In this document: positions 45,609 through 55,203 of the stretch, piece after piece
How the letters are laid out: each line of letters opens with the position of its first letter
Position numbering within the stretch: the stretch's first letter is position 1
Source of the DNA: Anabaena sp051781005
GTDB lineage: Bacteria > Cyanobacteriota > Cyanobacteriia > Cyanobacteriales > Nostocaceae
Assembly: GCF_051781005.1 (NCBI RefSeq)
Contig: NZ_JBPWOA010000006.1
Location: 1 to 64,000 of the forward strand
Reading direction: 5' to 3'
DNA length: 64,000 nucleotides
Made by a program: the position numbers and the translations under genes
Notes under the pieces: model-generated
The model's database searches: none
The model's input: only the letters and a program-made list of their open reading frames with translations
What the model was told of the DNA's origin: nothing

Positions 45609-45913
45609 ACCCACAAAGGACACTCAAAAGTTAGATTTTTTATTAAGAGTGAACAGGGAATGGGTAAATCTTAACAGGGAAATTCCCATATTTAAAATGT
45701 AAAATGTCCTGAACAAAGTGAAGGATATGGGAGTTGTACAAGGTTGTACTTTTCTCCCTTTTGATAAATAAACAATGGTGTTTTAAACCCTGACTATTGA
45801 GGCTATTTCTTTGTTCCCAGTTCCCGTCCCGAATTGCTGGTCATTAATTCTTTATTATCGCGAGTTTGCTTAATAACTGGGATCATGTGACGTGACGGAA
45901 AATAGGAACCGAG
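45609..45913. other. Spacer between convergent antiporter and Cys-rich gene
   Basis: Apart from the terminator at 45729-45762 nothing is recognised. Confidence 0.4.
45729..45762 (+). terminator. Probable terminator of antiporter transcript
   Basis: GGGAG and CTCCC enclose an inner palindrome GTACAA-GG-TTGTAC, and TTTT follows. It lies 120 bp after the stop. Confidence 0.5.
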
Positions 45914-46303
45914 TTAGCTAAAGAATTTATTGGCGGGAAACTTACCTTTTTTAGGACAGTATTCAGAACAATTTATTGCCTCTTCCGTCAGAACGATATC
46001 AGGCTTCACCGCACATTTAAGGTAATGGTTATTGGAGAAGAACTTACAATTTTTACAGGGGACTTGATGTACAGAATTGATACTGAAAGCTATTTTGTTA
46101 TCTAAATTAGAGCGAATTTTCTGTAAAATAAACAAAAAAATAGCCCAAATAAAAACAAAACTCAAGGGACTTAAAGCTATTGCTAGATCGGATATATTTA
46201 GAGGTTGCTGTTGTACGTATTCCTGTTTACTTTCACTGTGTGTTAACTGATGAAAGCTTCTTTTATCCGCAACTTTCTGTTGTAATATCTGTTCAACATA
46301 CAT
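45914..46303 (-). CDS. Cys-motif single-span membrane protein, unknown
   Basis: A 129-aa protein. One membrane helix (about 42-62, SPLSFVFIWAIFLFILQ) is followed by a cysteine block, PCKNCKFFSNNHYLKCAV then INCSEYCPKK, giving C-x2-C, a single C and C-x3-C. I recall this CxxC-FF.NN..LKCAV...ALNC.DY pattern from several short cyanobacterial proteins of unknown role, where the cysteines may bind metal. Divergent from the next gene. Confidence 0.6.
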   Translation of the reverse strand: MYVEQILQQKVADKRSFHQLTHSESKQEYVQQQPLNISDLAIALSPLSFVFIWAIFLFILQKIRSNLDNKIAFSINSVHQVPCKNCKFFSNNHYLKCAVKPDIVLTEEAINCSEYCPKKGKFPANKFFS

Positions 46304-46604
46304 ATTATTTACCTTCTCTATAATATGTTTTTCTCAGTAAATTGTGAAAATTAGAGTATTTACCAGATTCCAATTATAGGTTTAACAAAACAAAAATTCA
46401 GCTATCTCTGTCGGTAGTTTTGCTTGCCATTATTTGAATGTATATCTAAAGGAAGAAATTTAATCAATAAATTCCAGATTAATGAACTTCAGAGATCCAG
46501 GGTGTTAAAATTGCTCTAGAGATAGAGGAATAATTTCAAAACTTGTTTATTGAGAAGTAGATAAATAACGTTAATTTTTATTAATTAAATGTGTTAATTG
46601 CAAG
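46304..46604. other. Divergent spacer
   Basis: AT-rich, no feature recognised; should contain promoters for both flanking genes. Confidence 0.3.
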
Positions 46605-46625
46605 ATGATCATAGGTCTGGGAAAT

Positions 46626-47054
46626 ATGAATATAGTATTTTTCCACAAAGTTCCTGTAAATGCTCTAGTATTACTTTGGTTAGCTTACAATCTTTTGGGT
46701 TGGTATCTTGCTGCTCACCAAATCGCTTGGTTAGTGGGAGCTTTTGTCGCAGTACTTGCAATAGCTATAGTCAGAAAAAGTAACTCTTGGTTAGAAAGTC
46801 TGTTAGTCTTTGGTTCTCAAACCTTAATTGTGGTCTTATTTTTAAGCGCATCAATCGCTTTAATCGCAATTTGGTCAATCTTGTTCAGTATATTTCTTAT
46901 ACCTCTGGCAACTACGCTGTTGGCTGATTTAGAAATGCGTTTTTCTGGCTTTAACAAAAAAGATTCATTTTGGATATTAACAGTCATTGCTGGCTTAGGT
47001 TTAGCCGTTGGTGAGATGATAGATATCCTCATTCTTCCTAGTATTAAATACTAA
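46626..47054 (+). CDS. Small integral membrane protein, unknown
   Basis: About 142 aa with four predicted membrane helices (VPVNALVLLWLAYNLLGWYL, AWLVGAFVAVLAIAIV, LLVFGSQTLIVVLFLSAS, SILFSIFLIPLATTLLAD) and a last one near the C-terminus. No family recognised. I prefer the ATG at 46626; the ATG at 46605 adds MIIGLGN. Confidence 0.6.
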   Translation: MNIVFFHKVPVNALVLLWLAYNLLGWYLAAHQIAWLVGAFVAVLAIAIVRKSNSWLESLLVFGSQTLIVVLFLSASIALIAIWSILFSIFLIPLATTLLADLEMRFSGFNKKDSFWILTVIAGLGLAVGEMIDILILPSIKY

Positions 47055-47197
47055 CTTCACTGTGTCTAATCTGACTTTTTCCTCAGAGGTTGTTTTAAAA
47101 GTATTTTTGTGAATATCAAAACCTCTCTCCCTGTGGGAAGCCACTCCGCATTGAGATATAGATAATTTGTGCAATATTAGTGTCTATCTATACTAAC

Positions 47198-48287
47198 ATA
47201 ACGTGAGTTCGACAGTGATCAAAAGGTGGAAAGCTTGTTCAGAGAGGATTTGAGAAACTCCAGAGAAAAATCACTAAGATTTATGGAGAAGAGGTGAAAA
47301 AATCATAAAAAAACACCGAGACTAAAAATATCAAAGAAAATAGGGAGTCTCGGCTATGTCTACCATCATATCTCACCTTGATATTACGCAAATATTTTGT
47401 GATGTAGATGATTTCTGTAACCAATGGGAAAACTTGTGGCAGCAAGTACCACAATTGCCATCCACAAAGGGAGAAAGGCGCAGCTAATCAAGAATGCACC
47501 TATCAGAAGTGATGACAATAGTCATTGCTTTTCATGGCAGTGGTTATAGAACCTTTAAGGAATTTTATACCTTGCAGGTACTTCCAGGATGGCGTGGGGC
47601 ATTTCCGAATTTAGTCAGCTACACAAGATTTGTGGAATTGATGCCTTGGTGTCTAATGTTATTGTGCTGTTTTTTGCATACACGAACCTGAGAAATTACA
47701 GGGATTAGTTTTATAGATTCCACACCAATCAATGTTTGCCATAATTGTCATGCCCATACACATAAAGTATTTAAAGGGTTGGTCAAATGGGGTAAAAATT
47801 TCGTGGGTTGGCATAACGGAAGTAAACTTCATTTGATTATTAATGACCGAGGAGAACTGCTGGCATTTAAGTTAACTCCTGCCAATGTAGATGACCGCAA
47901 ACCAGTTCCAGAGATGACTCAAGATTTAATTGGTAAACTTTTTGGGGATAGAGGATATGTTTCCCAAAAATTATTTGAGGAGTTATATGAGCGAGGATTA
48001 GAGTTAATTACAAAATCCAAAAAGAACATGAAAAATCGCTTAGTCAAATTGATTGATAAAATTTTATTACGCAAACGAGCCGTTATCGAATCTGTAAATG
48101 ACTACCTCAAAAATATCTGTCAAATAGAACACTCCCGTCATCGTAGTCCATTGAACTTTTTGGTGAATTTGATAGCGGGTTTGGCTGCTTATACCTATTT
48201 ACCTAAAAAACCTTCTATTGATATTTACCCAAAAGACTTACCATCTCTACCTCCTGCCATTTTTTAGCTCCGTCGAACTCACGTTAT
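47198..48287 (+). mobile_element. Inactive insertion sequence, IS982-like, 1090 bp
   Basis: Terminal inverted repeats of 16 bp, ATAACGTGAGTTCGAC at 47198-47213 and its complement at 48272-48287. No clear target duplication is left. The transposase frame inside is broken by two stops. The element ends 7 bp before the repeat-protein gene at 48295. Confidence 0.8.
47356..48267 (+). pseudogene. IS982-family transposase with two in-frame stops
   Basis: One frame from ATG 47356 to TAA at 48265-48267 gives a full-length IS982-type enzyme of about 303 codons but for TAA at 47485 and TGA at 47689. Recognisable parts are HLSEVMTIVIAFHGSGYRTFKEF, FIDSTPINVCHN (first Asp), KLFGDRGYVSQKL (second Asp) and KRAVIESVNDYLKN (Glu), each read in the same frame. 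There are no frameshifts, so decay has so far been by point mutation only. Not functional without suppression. Confidence 0.85.
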
Positions 48288-48294
48288 TGTAGGT

Positions 48295-48687
48295 ATGATT
48301 AATATGAATCCAGAGTACGAAATCCGCGTTAAGCATTTTGCTGTTTTGAAAGAGAAATATCAAGCAAATCAATATCAAGATTCATCACCTTCTAGTCTTC
48401 TATATCTGATTTTGCGAAAAGTTGATTTAGAATTAGAACTCAGTGAATTAGAGTTCAATTGGTTACGAGAAAATCAACTAACACAAACAATTGAAATCAT
48501 TTGGTTACAGAAATTTAGAAATGGTGAACTCAAAAGGCTAGAAGATGAATTTTCTCAATTACAAGCTAAGTATAAAGTTACTAAATCTTGGGAATCTTCA
48601 GTAACTAGTTTTCTATATCCAATTTTGTGGAAACTTGATTCAGAACATAATTTAACTGACTCAGAAATTCAATCATTGCGACATAAT
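48295..48687 (+). pseudogene. Repeat-protein gene, 5' part (IS-interrupted)
   Basis: First 131 codons of a protein built of units of about 45-60 residues with the pattern F..LK.KY.A......SSP..LY.IL.KL......L...E..WL....L..TI.I. Two units are visible here (FAVLKEKYQANQYQ...LTQTIEII and FSQLQAKYKVTKSW...SEIQSLRHN). The frame leaves the gene at 48688 where an IS701-type element is inserted, and ends within the element at 48721-48723. The start codon is uncertain (ATG 48295 or 48304), as the IS982-like relic ends just before it. No known domain name comes to mind. Confidence 0.65.
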
Positions 48688-50140
48688 ATCCCTCTTTTGT
48701 CACTTTCCGGGTATTCTGAATAAAAGAATAAAAAAAGAAAACCCTGAAAGGTAAGTGGGGCAATGGATATAGAGTTACAAATCCTGAAACATTTAGCAAG
48801 AGATGCTCACCCAACAGTTGCCATCATAGATGAATATTGTACAGAGTATAAAGACTTATTTAAGGAAGTAAGAAATTATGAGTGCTTCAAATATTTACAC
48901 TTGGGAATCATATCAACGATAAAAAGGAAGTCATTACCAGAGATAGCGAAGGTAGTAAGTATAAACTCAGCCCAGTCATTACATCATTTCCTAGCTAATT
49001 CAGATTGGTCAGTAGATGAATTAAAACAACGAAGATTAAATAAAGTTAAGCAAGCATTGAAGGGTCAGGCGATTACAGTAGTAATAGATGAAACCGGAGA
49101 TAGAAAAAAAGGTAAAAAGACTGATTATGTAGCGAGACAATATTTAGGAAGTGTAGGAAAAGTTGATAATGGAATAGTTTCAGTCAATGCTTATGGAGTT
49201 TACTCTAATATAACTTTTCCATTAAGTGTAAAAGTATTCAAACCAAAAGGGACGCTAAAAGAAGGAGATAAATATAAAACTAAAATAGAGTTATCGTCAG
49301 AAATAATTACAGAGTTAATTGAAGAGGGTTTTAATATCGAACTGGTACTGGCAGATAGTTTATATGGTGAAAGTAGCCAATTTATTAGAAAATTGGATGA
49401 ATATAACTTAGCCTATGTGGTAGCAATTAGAAGTAATCATGGAGTCTGGTTACCCGTAGGACAAAGCTTTAGGGCGAATAAGTGGTGTAAATTTGAGAGA
49501 ACATTTAGCAATCAAAAATCAGAGGCTAGATATATCCGAGAAATAATTTATGGTAAAAAAAGAACCATAACTTACTGGGAAATAACTACTGACCCAGAAA
49601 CCATGCCAGATAATTCTACTTCTTTCGTCATGACAAATCTTCAAGGGAATTTGAACAAGACTTTAGGTGACTTATATGGATTAAGAACTTGGGTTGAATA
49701 TGGGTTTCGACAGTGTAAACAGGAACTAGGCTGGACAGATTACCGTTTCACTAATTTCCAACATATTGAGAGATGGTGGGAGATTATTTTTAGTGTTTAT
49801 ACTATGATTAGCTTAAATTCTCCAGTCTTCTTAGGCTTAAATCAATCTGGTCAACTTGAGACTAAGGCAAAAGAAAATAGTGATGTGGATTTTTCTAATC
49901 ATCCACAATGGAACCATGAATCTGGATGGAAGAATACTTTAAATAATCTGCGTCTCATTATCCAACCACTTTTACTATTTTGGCTAATTTATCCCTGGTT
50001 AAGTATTTTCCATAATTCACATTTGTTACTGGGATTCAATCATTTAATTGCCGCAATGAATCAATTTAAACCCTGTTATACTTCTGGATGATTTAGCTTC
50101 TTTACTACTTGCTTATTCCGGAAAGTGACAGAAGAGGGAT
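48688..50140 (+). mobile_element. Insertion sequence, IS701-type, 1453 bp, intact
   Basis: Inverted repeats of 23 bp with one mismatch (ATCCCTCTT-T/C-TGTCACTTTCCGG) at 48688-48710 and 50118-50140. The insertion duplicated AAT or, set differently, ATAAT; either gives the same restored target, CGA-CAT-AAT-CTA-TTT, in the frame of the repeat-protein gene. Transposase gene open throughout, so this copy is probably recent and mobile. Confidence 0.85.
48763..50091 (+). CDS. IS701-type transposase
   Basis: A 442-aa DDE transposase of the IS701 group. Characteristic blocks are VVIDETGDRKKGKKTDYVAR (first Asp), GSVGKVDNGIVSVNAYGVYS, LVLADSLYGESSQFI (second Asp) and YGLRTWVEYGFRQCKQELG (Glu). Length and order are complete and no stop interrupts it. 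Start ATG 48763 is preceded by GGTAAG, a weak ribosome site. It cuts and pastes the surrounding element; insertion here broke the repeat-protein gene. Confidence 0.9.
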   Translation: MDIELQILKHLARDAHPTVAIIDEYCTEYKDLFKEVRNYECFKYLHLGIISTIKRKSLPEIAKVVSINSAQSLHHFLANSDWSVDELKQRRLNKVKQALKGQAITVVIDETGDRKKGKKTDYVARQYLGSVGKVDNGIVSVNAYGVYSNITFPLSVKVFKPKGTLKEGDKYKTKIELSSEIITELIEEGFNIELVLADSLYGESSQFIRKLDEYNLAYVVAIRSNHGVWLPVGQSFRANKWCKFERTFSNQKSEARYIREIIYGKKRTITYWEITTDPETMPDNSTSFVMTNLQGNLNKTLGDLYGLRTWVEYGFRQCKQELGWTDYRFTNFQHIERWWEIIFSVYTMISLNSPVFLGLNQSGQLETKAKENSDVDFSNHPQWNHESGWKNTLNNLRLIIQPLLLFWLIYPWLSIFHNSHLLLGFNHLIAAMNQFKPCYTSG

Positions 50141-51595
50141 AATCTATTTCAGGTAGTCGAAATAGCTCAAGATATAAAAAATTTTGCTGTTCTAAAACAG
50201 AAATATCAAGCTAAGAAATATCAACATTCATTTCCCAATAATATACTCTATGAAATACTCAAAAAATTAGACATAGCTAAACGGCTGGATGATTCTGAAT
50301 ATGAATGGTTGATAGATCACGAATTGTTTGAAACTATAGAGATATTTGAACAACAAGAGTTAGAGAGACAAGAAGAGTTAAAAAGACAAGAAGAGTTAAA
50401 AAGACAAGAAGAGTTAAAAAAACAAGGGAAATTTATTCAGTTAAAAGAAAAGTACAAAGCTACTAACCACCCTGATATATCCCCCTCTAGCAAATTATAT
50501 GAAATACTGCAAAAACTGGAGGAAAATAAAAAGCTAAATTATTTTGATGAAGATTGGTTGGAAAATCGAGGACTAACGGAAACAATTGAGATTGCTAAAG
50601 AACTTGAACTAAAAAAAGAATTTACCGCATTGAAAGGAAAATATAAAGCAGAAAAATATACAGATTTCTCAGTTTCTAGTGATTTATATTTTATTCTCAA
50701 AAAACTTGAATTAGAGAATAAGTTAGGTAAGGATGATTTAGAATTTCTGCAAAAACATCAATTGACAGATACATTAGTAATCGCTAATAAAAAATATGCT
50801 GATAGTTTAAAACACAAAGCAGAATTAGGAGAGTTTTTAAATGATTCAGAAATTGAATGGTTGGAAAATAATGGACATGAAGATGTTATCAATTTGGCTA
50901 AACAAAAGCACTTTGCAGCACTAAAAAGAAAGTATGGATTGATAGATCCTTTACTTTCTTTAGAGCCATTTTATACAATTATGGTCAAATTAGAGAAAAA
51001 AGAACGGCTAGAGCCTGTGTTGGTTTTTCAGCTTATGGATGAGGAACTTTTATCTAGTGGTGGAAAGATTGCTCTTGCATACTACAGACTAGAAGCTGAG
51101 TTTTTATAACAAGAAATTCAACGTACTGGAAACAAAAGGCTTATTCCAAAGGCTAGTAGTTATTGGCGTAAAGCCCATGAACCTGTTCAGGCTTTAAAAA
51201 TTACTAATTTAGATTTAAGTAAAATTAGAGATGGTGATAATAAATCAGCCATTTCAGTTACTAGAGGTGCAGCTTTCAGAGATATGAGTAACTTAGTTGA
51301 TGCAGAAAATTGTGCGAGGAAAGCTATTGAGTATCAGCCTGATAGTCATCAACCTTACACCTTAATGGGTGCTATTTCTTATGATAAATATGAGTATGAA
51401 GAAGGTGATTATTGGTTTGAGCAAGCAATACAACATGGTGCTGAAACTGAAGATATAGATGCTGAAAGAAAACGAATAATCAAAAGTACAAAAGATGAGC
51501 ATAAACGACATGAAGCAGCAGAATATCTCTTGAAAAAAGATTCAAAACGCTATGCTTGGGCTAAAGATCATCTAAAAAAAAAGGATAATAAGTAA
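50141..51595 (+). pseudogene. Repeat-protein gene, 3' part, with internal stop
   Basis: Continues the frame of 48295 directly from the IS junction (LFQVVEIAQDIKNFAVLKQKYQAKK). Four to five further repeat units follow (QLKEKYKATNHPDISPSSKL, ALKGKYKAEKYTDFSVSSDL, ALKRKYGLIDPLLSLEPF). A charged heptad-like insert RQEELKRQEELK is encoded by three perfect 18-bp repeats at 50366-50419. TAA at 51107-51109 closes the frame, but the same frame continues to 51595 with a TPR-like tail (AENCARKAIEYQPDSHQPY, GDYWFEQAIQHGAE), so the stop looks like a nonsense mutation. The intact protein would have had some 615 residues. An ATG at 50309 could start a shorter product of 266 aa. Confidence 0.65.
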
Positions 51596-51609
51596 CAGCA
51601 TTCATCCAT

Positions 51610-51635
51610 TTAGAGACGTTTTATGAAACGTTTCT
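51610..51635 (+). terminator. Hairpin before SemiSWEET gene
   Basis: TAGAGACGTTT and AAACGTTTCTA pair with one G-T wobble around a four-base loop; weak T content follows. Confidence 0.4.
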
Positions 51636-51717
51636 AAAATTTCATATAATATCAATTAGTGCTAATGGATTTGTTGCTATATTATGATATGATACTTTTT
51701 ATCAAAACCCATTAAAT

Positions 51718-51972
51718 ATGGATTTTATCACCCTTTTAGGATTTGCCGCAGGTTTATTAACAACTATCGCCTTTTTACCGCAAATGTTTCAAACCTGGAA
51801 AACAAAATCAGCTAAAGACGTTTCTTTCGTGATGCTGATTACTTTTATGACAGGTTTATTTCTGTGGTTAATCTATGGGATTATTCTTGGTGCTGTACCC
51901 ATTATTATGGCTAATGGTATAACTTTATTTTTCAATTTTATTATTCTCTGGCTTAAAATTAAATATAGATAA
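51718..51972 (+). CDS. SemiSWEET (PQ-loop) sugar transporter
   Basis: An 84-aa protein with three membrane helices, the size of bacterial SemiSWEETs, which act as homodimers moving sugars down their gradient. The PQ motif is in TIAFLPQMFQTWKTKSAKDVS, followed by FLWLIYGIILGAVPIIMANG with the conserved Asn of the substrate site. It sits 16 bp before the radical SAM gene on the same strand. Substrate is unknown. Confidence 0.85.
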   Translation: MDFITLLGFAAGLLTTIAFLPQMFQTWKTKSAKDVSFVMLITFMTGLFLWLIYGIILGAVPIIMANGITLFFNFIILWLKIKYR

Positions 51973-51988
51973 CTTTTTTGATAAACCT

Positions 51989-53620
51989 GTGACATCATCT
52001 GTATTTGACTCTGAACGCCTTCTATTCACCCCCGCAAACCCCAATACTGACGCTATACCGCTGATTTTCGCTTTTCCCAATGAGTACACGGTGGGGATTA
52101 CTAGCCTTGGCTATCAGGTAGTGTGGGCAACTCTAGCCATGCGTGATGATTTGCAGGTAAGTCGCTTATTTACCGATATTCAAGAACAACTTCCTAGACA
52201 ACCAGAAATACTAGGCTTTTCTATGTCTTGGGAGTTAGATTATGTGAATATTTTTAATTTATTAGAATCTTTAGGAATCCCCCTGCGGGCTAGTTTGCGT
52301 AATAAACAACATCCCCTAGTTTTTGGGGGTGGACCAGTTCTCACAGCTAACCCAGAACCTTTTGCTGAATTTTTTGATGTAATTTTATTGGGAGACGGAG
52401 AAAATCTGTTAGGGAATTTTATTGATTCTTATAAAGAAGTTAGAAATGCTGATAGAGAAACTCAATTAAACAAATTAGCGCAAGTACCAGGAATTTATAT
52501 TCCTAGTTTGTATACAGTGGAATATGAAACGAAAGATGGAGAAATAAAATCAATCAATCCTATTTCGACGGAAATTCCCGAAGTTATTCAAAAGCAAACT
52601 TACCGAGGAAATACTCTCTCTGCTTCTACTGTGGTTACAGAAAAAGCTGCATGGGAAAATATTTTCATGGTGGAAGTGGTGCGGAGTTGTCCAGAAATGT
52701 GCCGCTTTTGTTTAGCGAGTTATTTAACATTACCTTTTAGAACTGCGAGTTTAGAAGGTTCTTTAATTCCTGCTATTGAACGAGGTTTAACAGTTACTAA
52801 ACGTCTGGGTTTATTGGGTGCTTCAGTTACTCAACATCCTGAATTTACTGAGTTATTAGATTATATTAGTCAGCCAAAATATGATGATGTGCGGTTGAGT
52901 GTTGCTTCGGTAAGAACAAATACGGTAACGGTAAAATTAGCTCAAACTTTAGCTAAACGAGATACGCGATCGCTTACCATTGCTATAGAAAGTGGTTCTG
53001 ACAAATTACGTCAAATCATCAATAAAAAGTTATATAACGATGAAATTATTCAAGCGGCTATAAATGCTAAAGCTGGGGGTTTATCAAGTTTGAAGTTATA
53101 CGGAATGGCAGGAATTCCTGGGGAAGAAGAGGAAGATTTAGAAGAAACGGTATCAATGATGAAGGCTGTTAAAAAAGCTGCACCTGGTTTGCGGTTAACC
53201 CTGGGTTGTAGCACCTTTGTACCCAAATCACACACGCCTTTTCAATGGTTTGGGGTTAATAAGCAAGCGGAGAAACGGTTACAGTTTTTACAAAAACACC
53301 TAAAACCCCAAGGGATAGAGTTTCGTCCAGAAAGCTATAATTGGTCAATTATACAGGCTTTGTTATCGAGGGGCGATCGCAGAATTTCCCATCTGCTAGA
53401 ATTAACTCGTGACTTTGGCGACTCTTTGGGTAGTTATAAACGTGCTTTTAAGCAACTCAAGGGGCAAATTCCCGATTTAGATTTTTACGTCCACGCTAAT
53501 TGGTCAACTGATCAGATTTTACCTTGGAGTCACTTGCAAGGGCCTCTACCTCAGTCTACACTACAAAAGCATTTGAGTGAAGCTATGGGTCATTTTCGCT
53601 CTGGGTTGGAAGTGAAATAA
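51989..53620 (+). CDS. Radical SAM protein with B12-binding-like N-domain
   Basis: A 543-aa protein, start GTG 51989. The N-terminal 190 residues resemble a cobalamin-binding fold (FAFPNEYTVGITSLGYQVVW, LVFGGGPVLTANPEPFAEFF, VILLGDGENLL). The radical SAM core has C234-x3-C238-x2-C241 (VVRSCPEMCRFCLAS), then SVASVRTN and IAIESGSDKLRQ. The family is widespread in cyanobacteria but its reaction is not known to me; related proteins include methylthiotransferases and ring-forming enzymes. An HIP1 site lies within the gene. Confidence 0.82.
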   Translation: MTSSVFDSERLLFTPANPNTDAIPLIFAFPNEYTVGITSLGYQVVWATLAMRDDLQVSRLFTDIQEQLPRQPEILGFSMSWELDYVNIFNLLESLGIPLRASLRNKQHPLVFGGGPVLTANPEPFAEFFDVILLGDGENLLGNFIDSYKEVRNADRETQLNKLAQVPGIYIPSLYTVEYETKDGEIKSINPISTEIPEVIQKQTYRGNTLSASTVVTEKAAWENIFMVEVVRSCPEMCRFCLASYLTLPFRTASLEGSLIPAIERGLTVTKRLGLLGASVTQHPEFTELLDYISQPKYDDVRLSVASVRTNTVTVKLAQTLAKRDTRSLTIAIESGSDKLRQIINKKLYNDEIIQAAINAKAGGLSSLKLYGMAGIPGEEEEDLEETVSMMKAVKKAAPGLRLTLGCSTFVPKSHTPFQWFGVNKQAEKRLQFLQKHLKPQGIEFRPESYNWSIIQALLSRGDRRISHLLELTRDFGDSLGSYKRAFKQLKGQIPDLDFYVHANWSTDQILPWSHLQGPLPQSTLQKHLSEAMGHFRSGLEVK

Positions 53621-53655
53621 ACGCAGAGGTTAACGCAAAGGTACGCAGAGTTATA
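53620..53655. repeat. Interspersed ACGCAGAG-type repeat
   Basis: ACGCAGAGGTTAACGCAAAG and GTACGCAGAG follow the radical SAM stop codon. The reverse complement resembles the repeat coding for the signal peptide at 35325-35375. Confidence 0.6.
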
Positions 53656-53676
53656 AAATTGAGATAATATCTAGAG

Positions 53677-53865
53677 ATGCAAAACACATCAGAGTTTTAT
53701 TGTGCTTATTGTGGTGAACCAAATTTAACTTTTATTGATTTTAGTGCCGGAATGCAACAAAGTTATATAGAAGATTGTCAGGTTTGCTGTCGTCCTAATG
53801 TTTTGTATGTCAGGATTGATGAAGATACACTAGATATTGAAATTGATAGTGAATACGAAGGCTAA
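53677..53865 (+). CDS. CPXCG-motif Cys-rich protein
   Basis: A 62-aa protein with two CxxC pairs, YCAYCGEP at the N-terminus and DCQVCCRPNVLYV, a pattern of the small CPXCG family thought to bind zinc. The tail is acidic (DIEIDSEYEG). Function unknown. It is 19 bp before the next gene, likely one transcript. Confidence 0.8.
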   Translation: MQNTSEFYCAYCGEPNLTFIDFSAGMQQSYIEDCQVCCRPNVLYVRIDEDTLDIEIDSEYEG

Positions 53866-53884
53866 TTTTTAGGTTTTTCTTTCC

Positions 53885-54331
53885 ATGCTGCATTTTAAAC
53901 ATTCCTCAATTATTAACGCACCAGTAGAAGTAGTTTGGAAATTTCATGAAAGATCAGACATCTTACAATTACTAACCCCACCTTGGCAACCAGTTCAAGT
54001 AATTCGTCGTGAAGGGGGAATAGACGAAGGTGCAATTACTGAATTTCGCTTGTTTGTTGGGCTTTTACCTTTGACTTGGTTAGCGCGTCACACTGAATTT
54101 GAAAAATATAAACTGTTTACTGATAAACAGATATCTGGCCCTTTTGAGTCTTGGGTACATCGTCATGAGTTTGCAGAGGAAAATGGGAAGACTAGGTTAA
54201 CTGATAATATTTCTTTTTCTCTACCTGGTGGTGATGCTGTGGAATTTGTCAGTGGTTGGTTGGTACAGGTGCAGTTAGAAGCGATGTTTCGTTATCGTCA
54301 TTTTGTCACAAAAAGGGAGTGTGAGTCATGA
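53885..54331 (+). CDS. SRPBCC-superfamily (cyclase/dehydrase-like) protein
   Basis: A 148-aa START-like fold protein. It begins with the usual beta strand and APVEVVWKFHERSDILQLLTPPW, and contains ISGPFESWVHRHEF and TRLTDNISFSLPGG. The fold binds a hydrophobic ligand in a deep cavity. Related cyanobacterial proteins often lie beside nucleoside-diphosphate-sugar epimerases; none is seen here. Ligand unknown. Confidence 0.78.
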   Translation: MLHFKHSSIINAPVEVVWKFHERSDILQLLTPPWQPVQVIRREGGIDEGAITEFRLFVGLLPLTWLARHTEFEKYKLFTDKQISGPFESWVHRHEFAEENGKTRLTDNISFSLPGGDAVEFVSGWLVQVQLEAMFRYRHFVTKRECES

Positions 54332-54343
54332 CATTAAAAGGTT

Positions 54344-55090
54344 TTATTGGTAAAAAGACAACATTTGTGTAGTATCTAAAGAATCACGATAAACGCATTT
54401 AAAATCACTAAAACCGTATTTTTCAGAAATTGTTTGTAAGGTTTGTTGAGTTTCAGGAAAATCGCTAGATGACATATGATTTTCTACCATTGAATATTCT
54501 TGAGGAGTTAATAAAGACCAATATTTTTCTACATTTTCTAAATAACGTTTCACATAGTTGTCTCTGCTTTCTTCTTCTTTACGCACAATATCAATGAGAA
54601 TAAAAATACCACCTGGTATTAGGAGTTTTTTAACCTGCTTAATTAAATTATCTTTTTCCTCAATTTGCAGATGATGGAGAGCAAAAGATATTAAAATCAC
54701 ATTAAATTTATTCTCTTTATTTTTCGCTAATTCAGAAGTTAATTCCCAGCAATCTCCTTTAATAAAATTTGTTTTACATTTAGTTACGGCTAGATTCTTT
54801 TCAGCCCCTTTAAGTGCCGGATTTGATAAATCTATACCTGTATATTCAGCAATTTGGGTATTTAGTAAAGCTTGAGAGGTGAAACTAGCATCACCACACC
54901 CAATATCAAGCATAGTAAAAGGTTTTTGAAAGTAGTTAAGTAGTAATTCATGTAGCACAACATAAATTTCGTGGTGTCCCATGTAATTCTTATTTAACAC
55001 TTTTTGATAAAGCTGCCATTGTTCGTTAAAAAATTTTTTGGGGAGAAACGATTCATTTTGATTAATTTCGACTTTTATAGAATCTGGCAT
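54344..55090 (-). CDS. Class I SAM-dependent methyltransferase
   Basis: A 248-aa protein. Motif I is FTMLDIGCGDASFTSQ, motif II is YTGIDLSN, and post-II sequences FNVILISFALHHL and LLIPGGIFILIDIVR complete the Rossmann methyltransferase. Substrate is unknown. It is on the minus strand, convergent with the SRPBCC gene (12 bp between stops). Confidence 0.82.
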   Translation of the reverse strand: MPDSIKVEINQNESFLPKKFFNEQWQLYQKVLNKNYMGHHEIYVVLHELLLNYFQKPFTMLDIGCGDASFTSQALLNTQIAEYTGIDLSNPALKGAEKNLAVTKCKTNFIKGDCWELTSELAKNKENKFNVILISFALHHLQIEEKDNLIKQVKKLLIPGGIFILIDIVRKEEESRDNYVKRYLENVEKYWSLLTPQEYSMVENHMSSSDFPETQQTLQTISEKYGFSDFKCVYRDSLDTTQMLSFYQ

Positions 55091-55203
55091 ATTTTTAATT
55101 TTCCTAGTTTGTAGATTTTAAATGCAATTGAATGTATCTATCGTTTTTGAATCACAAAATTTTATCAAGTTGTAGGTGTAAATAATTTTTGTTGTATTCT
55201 CTT

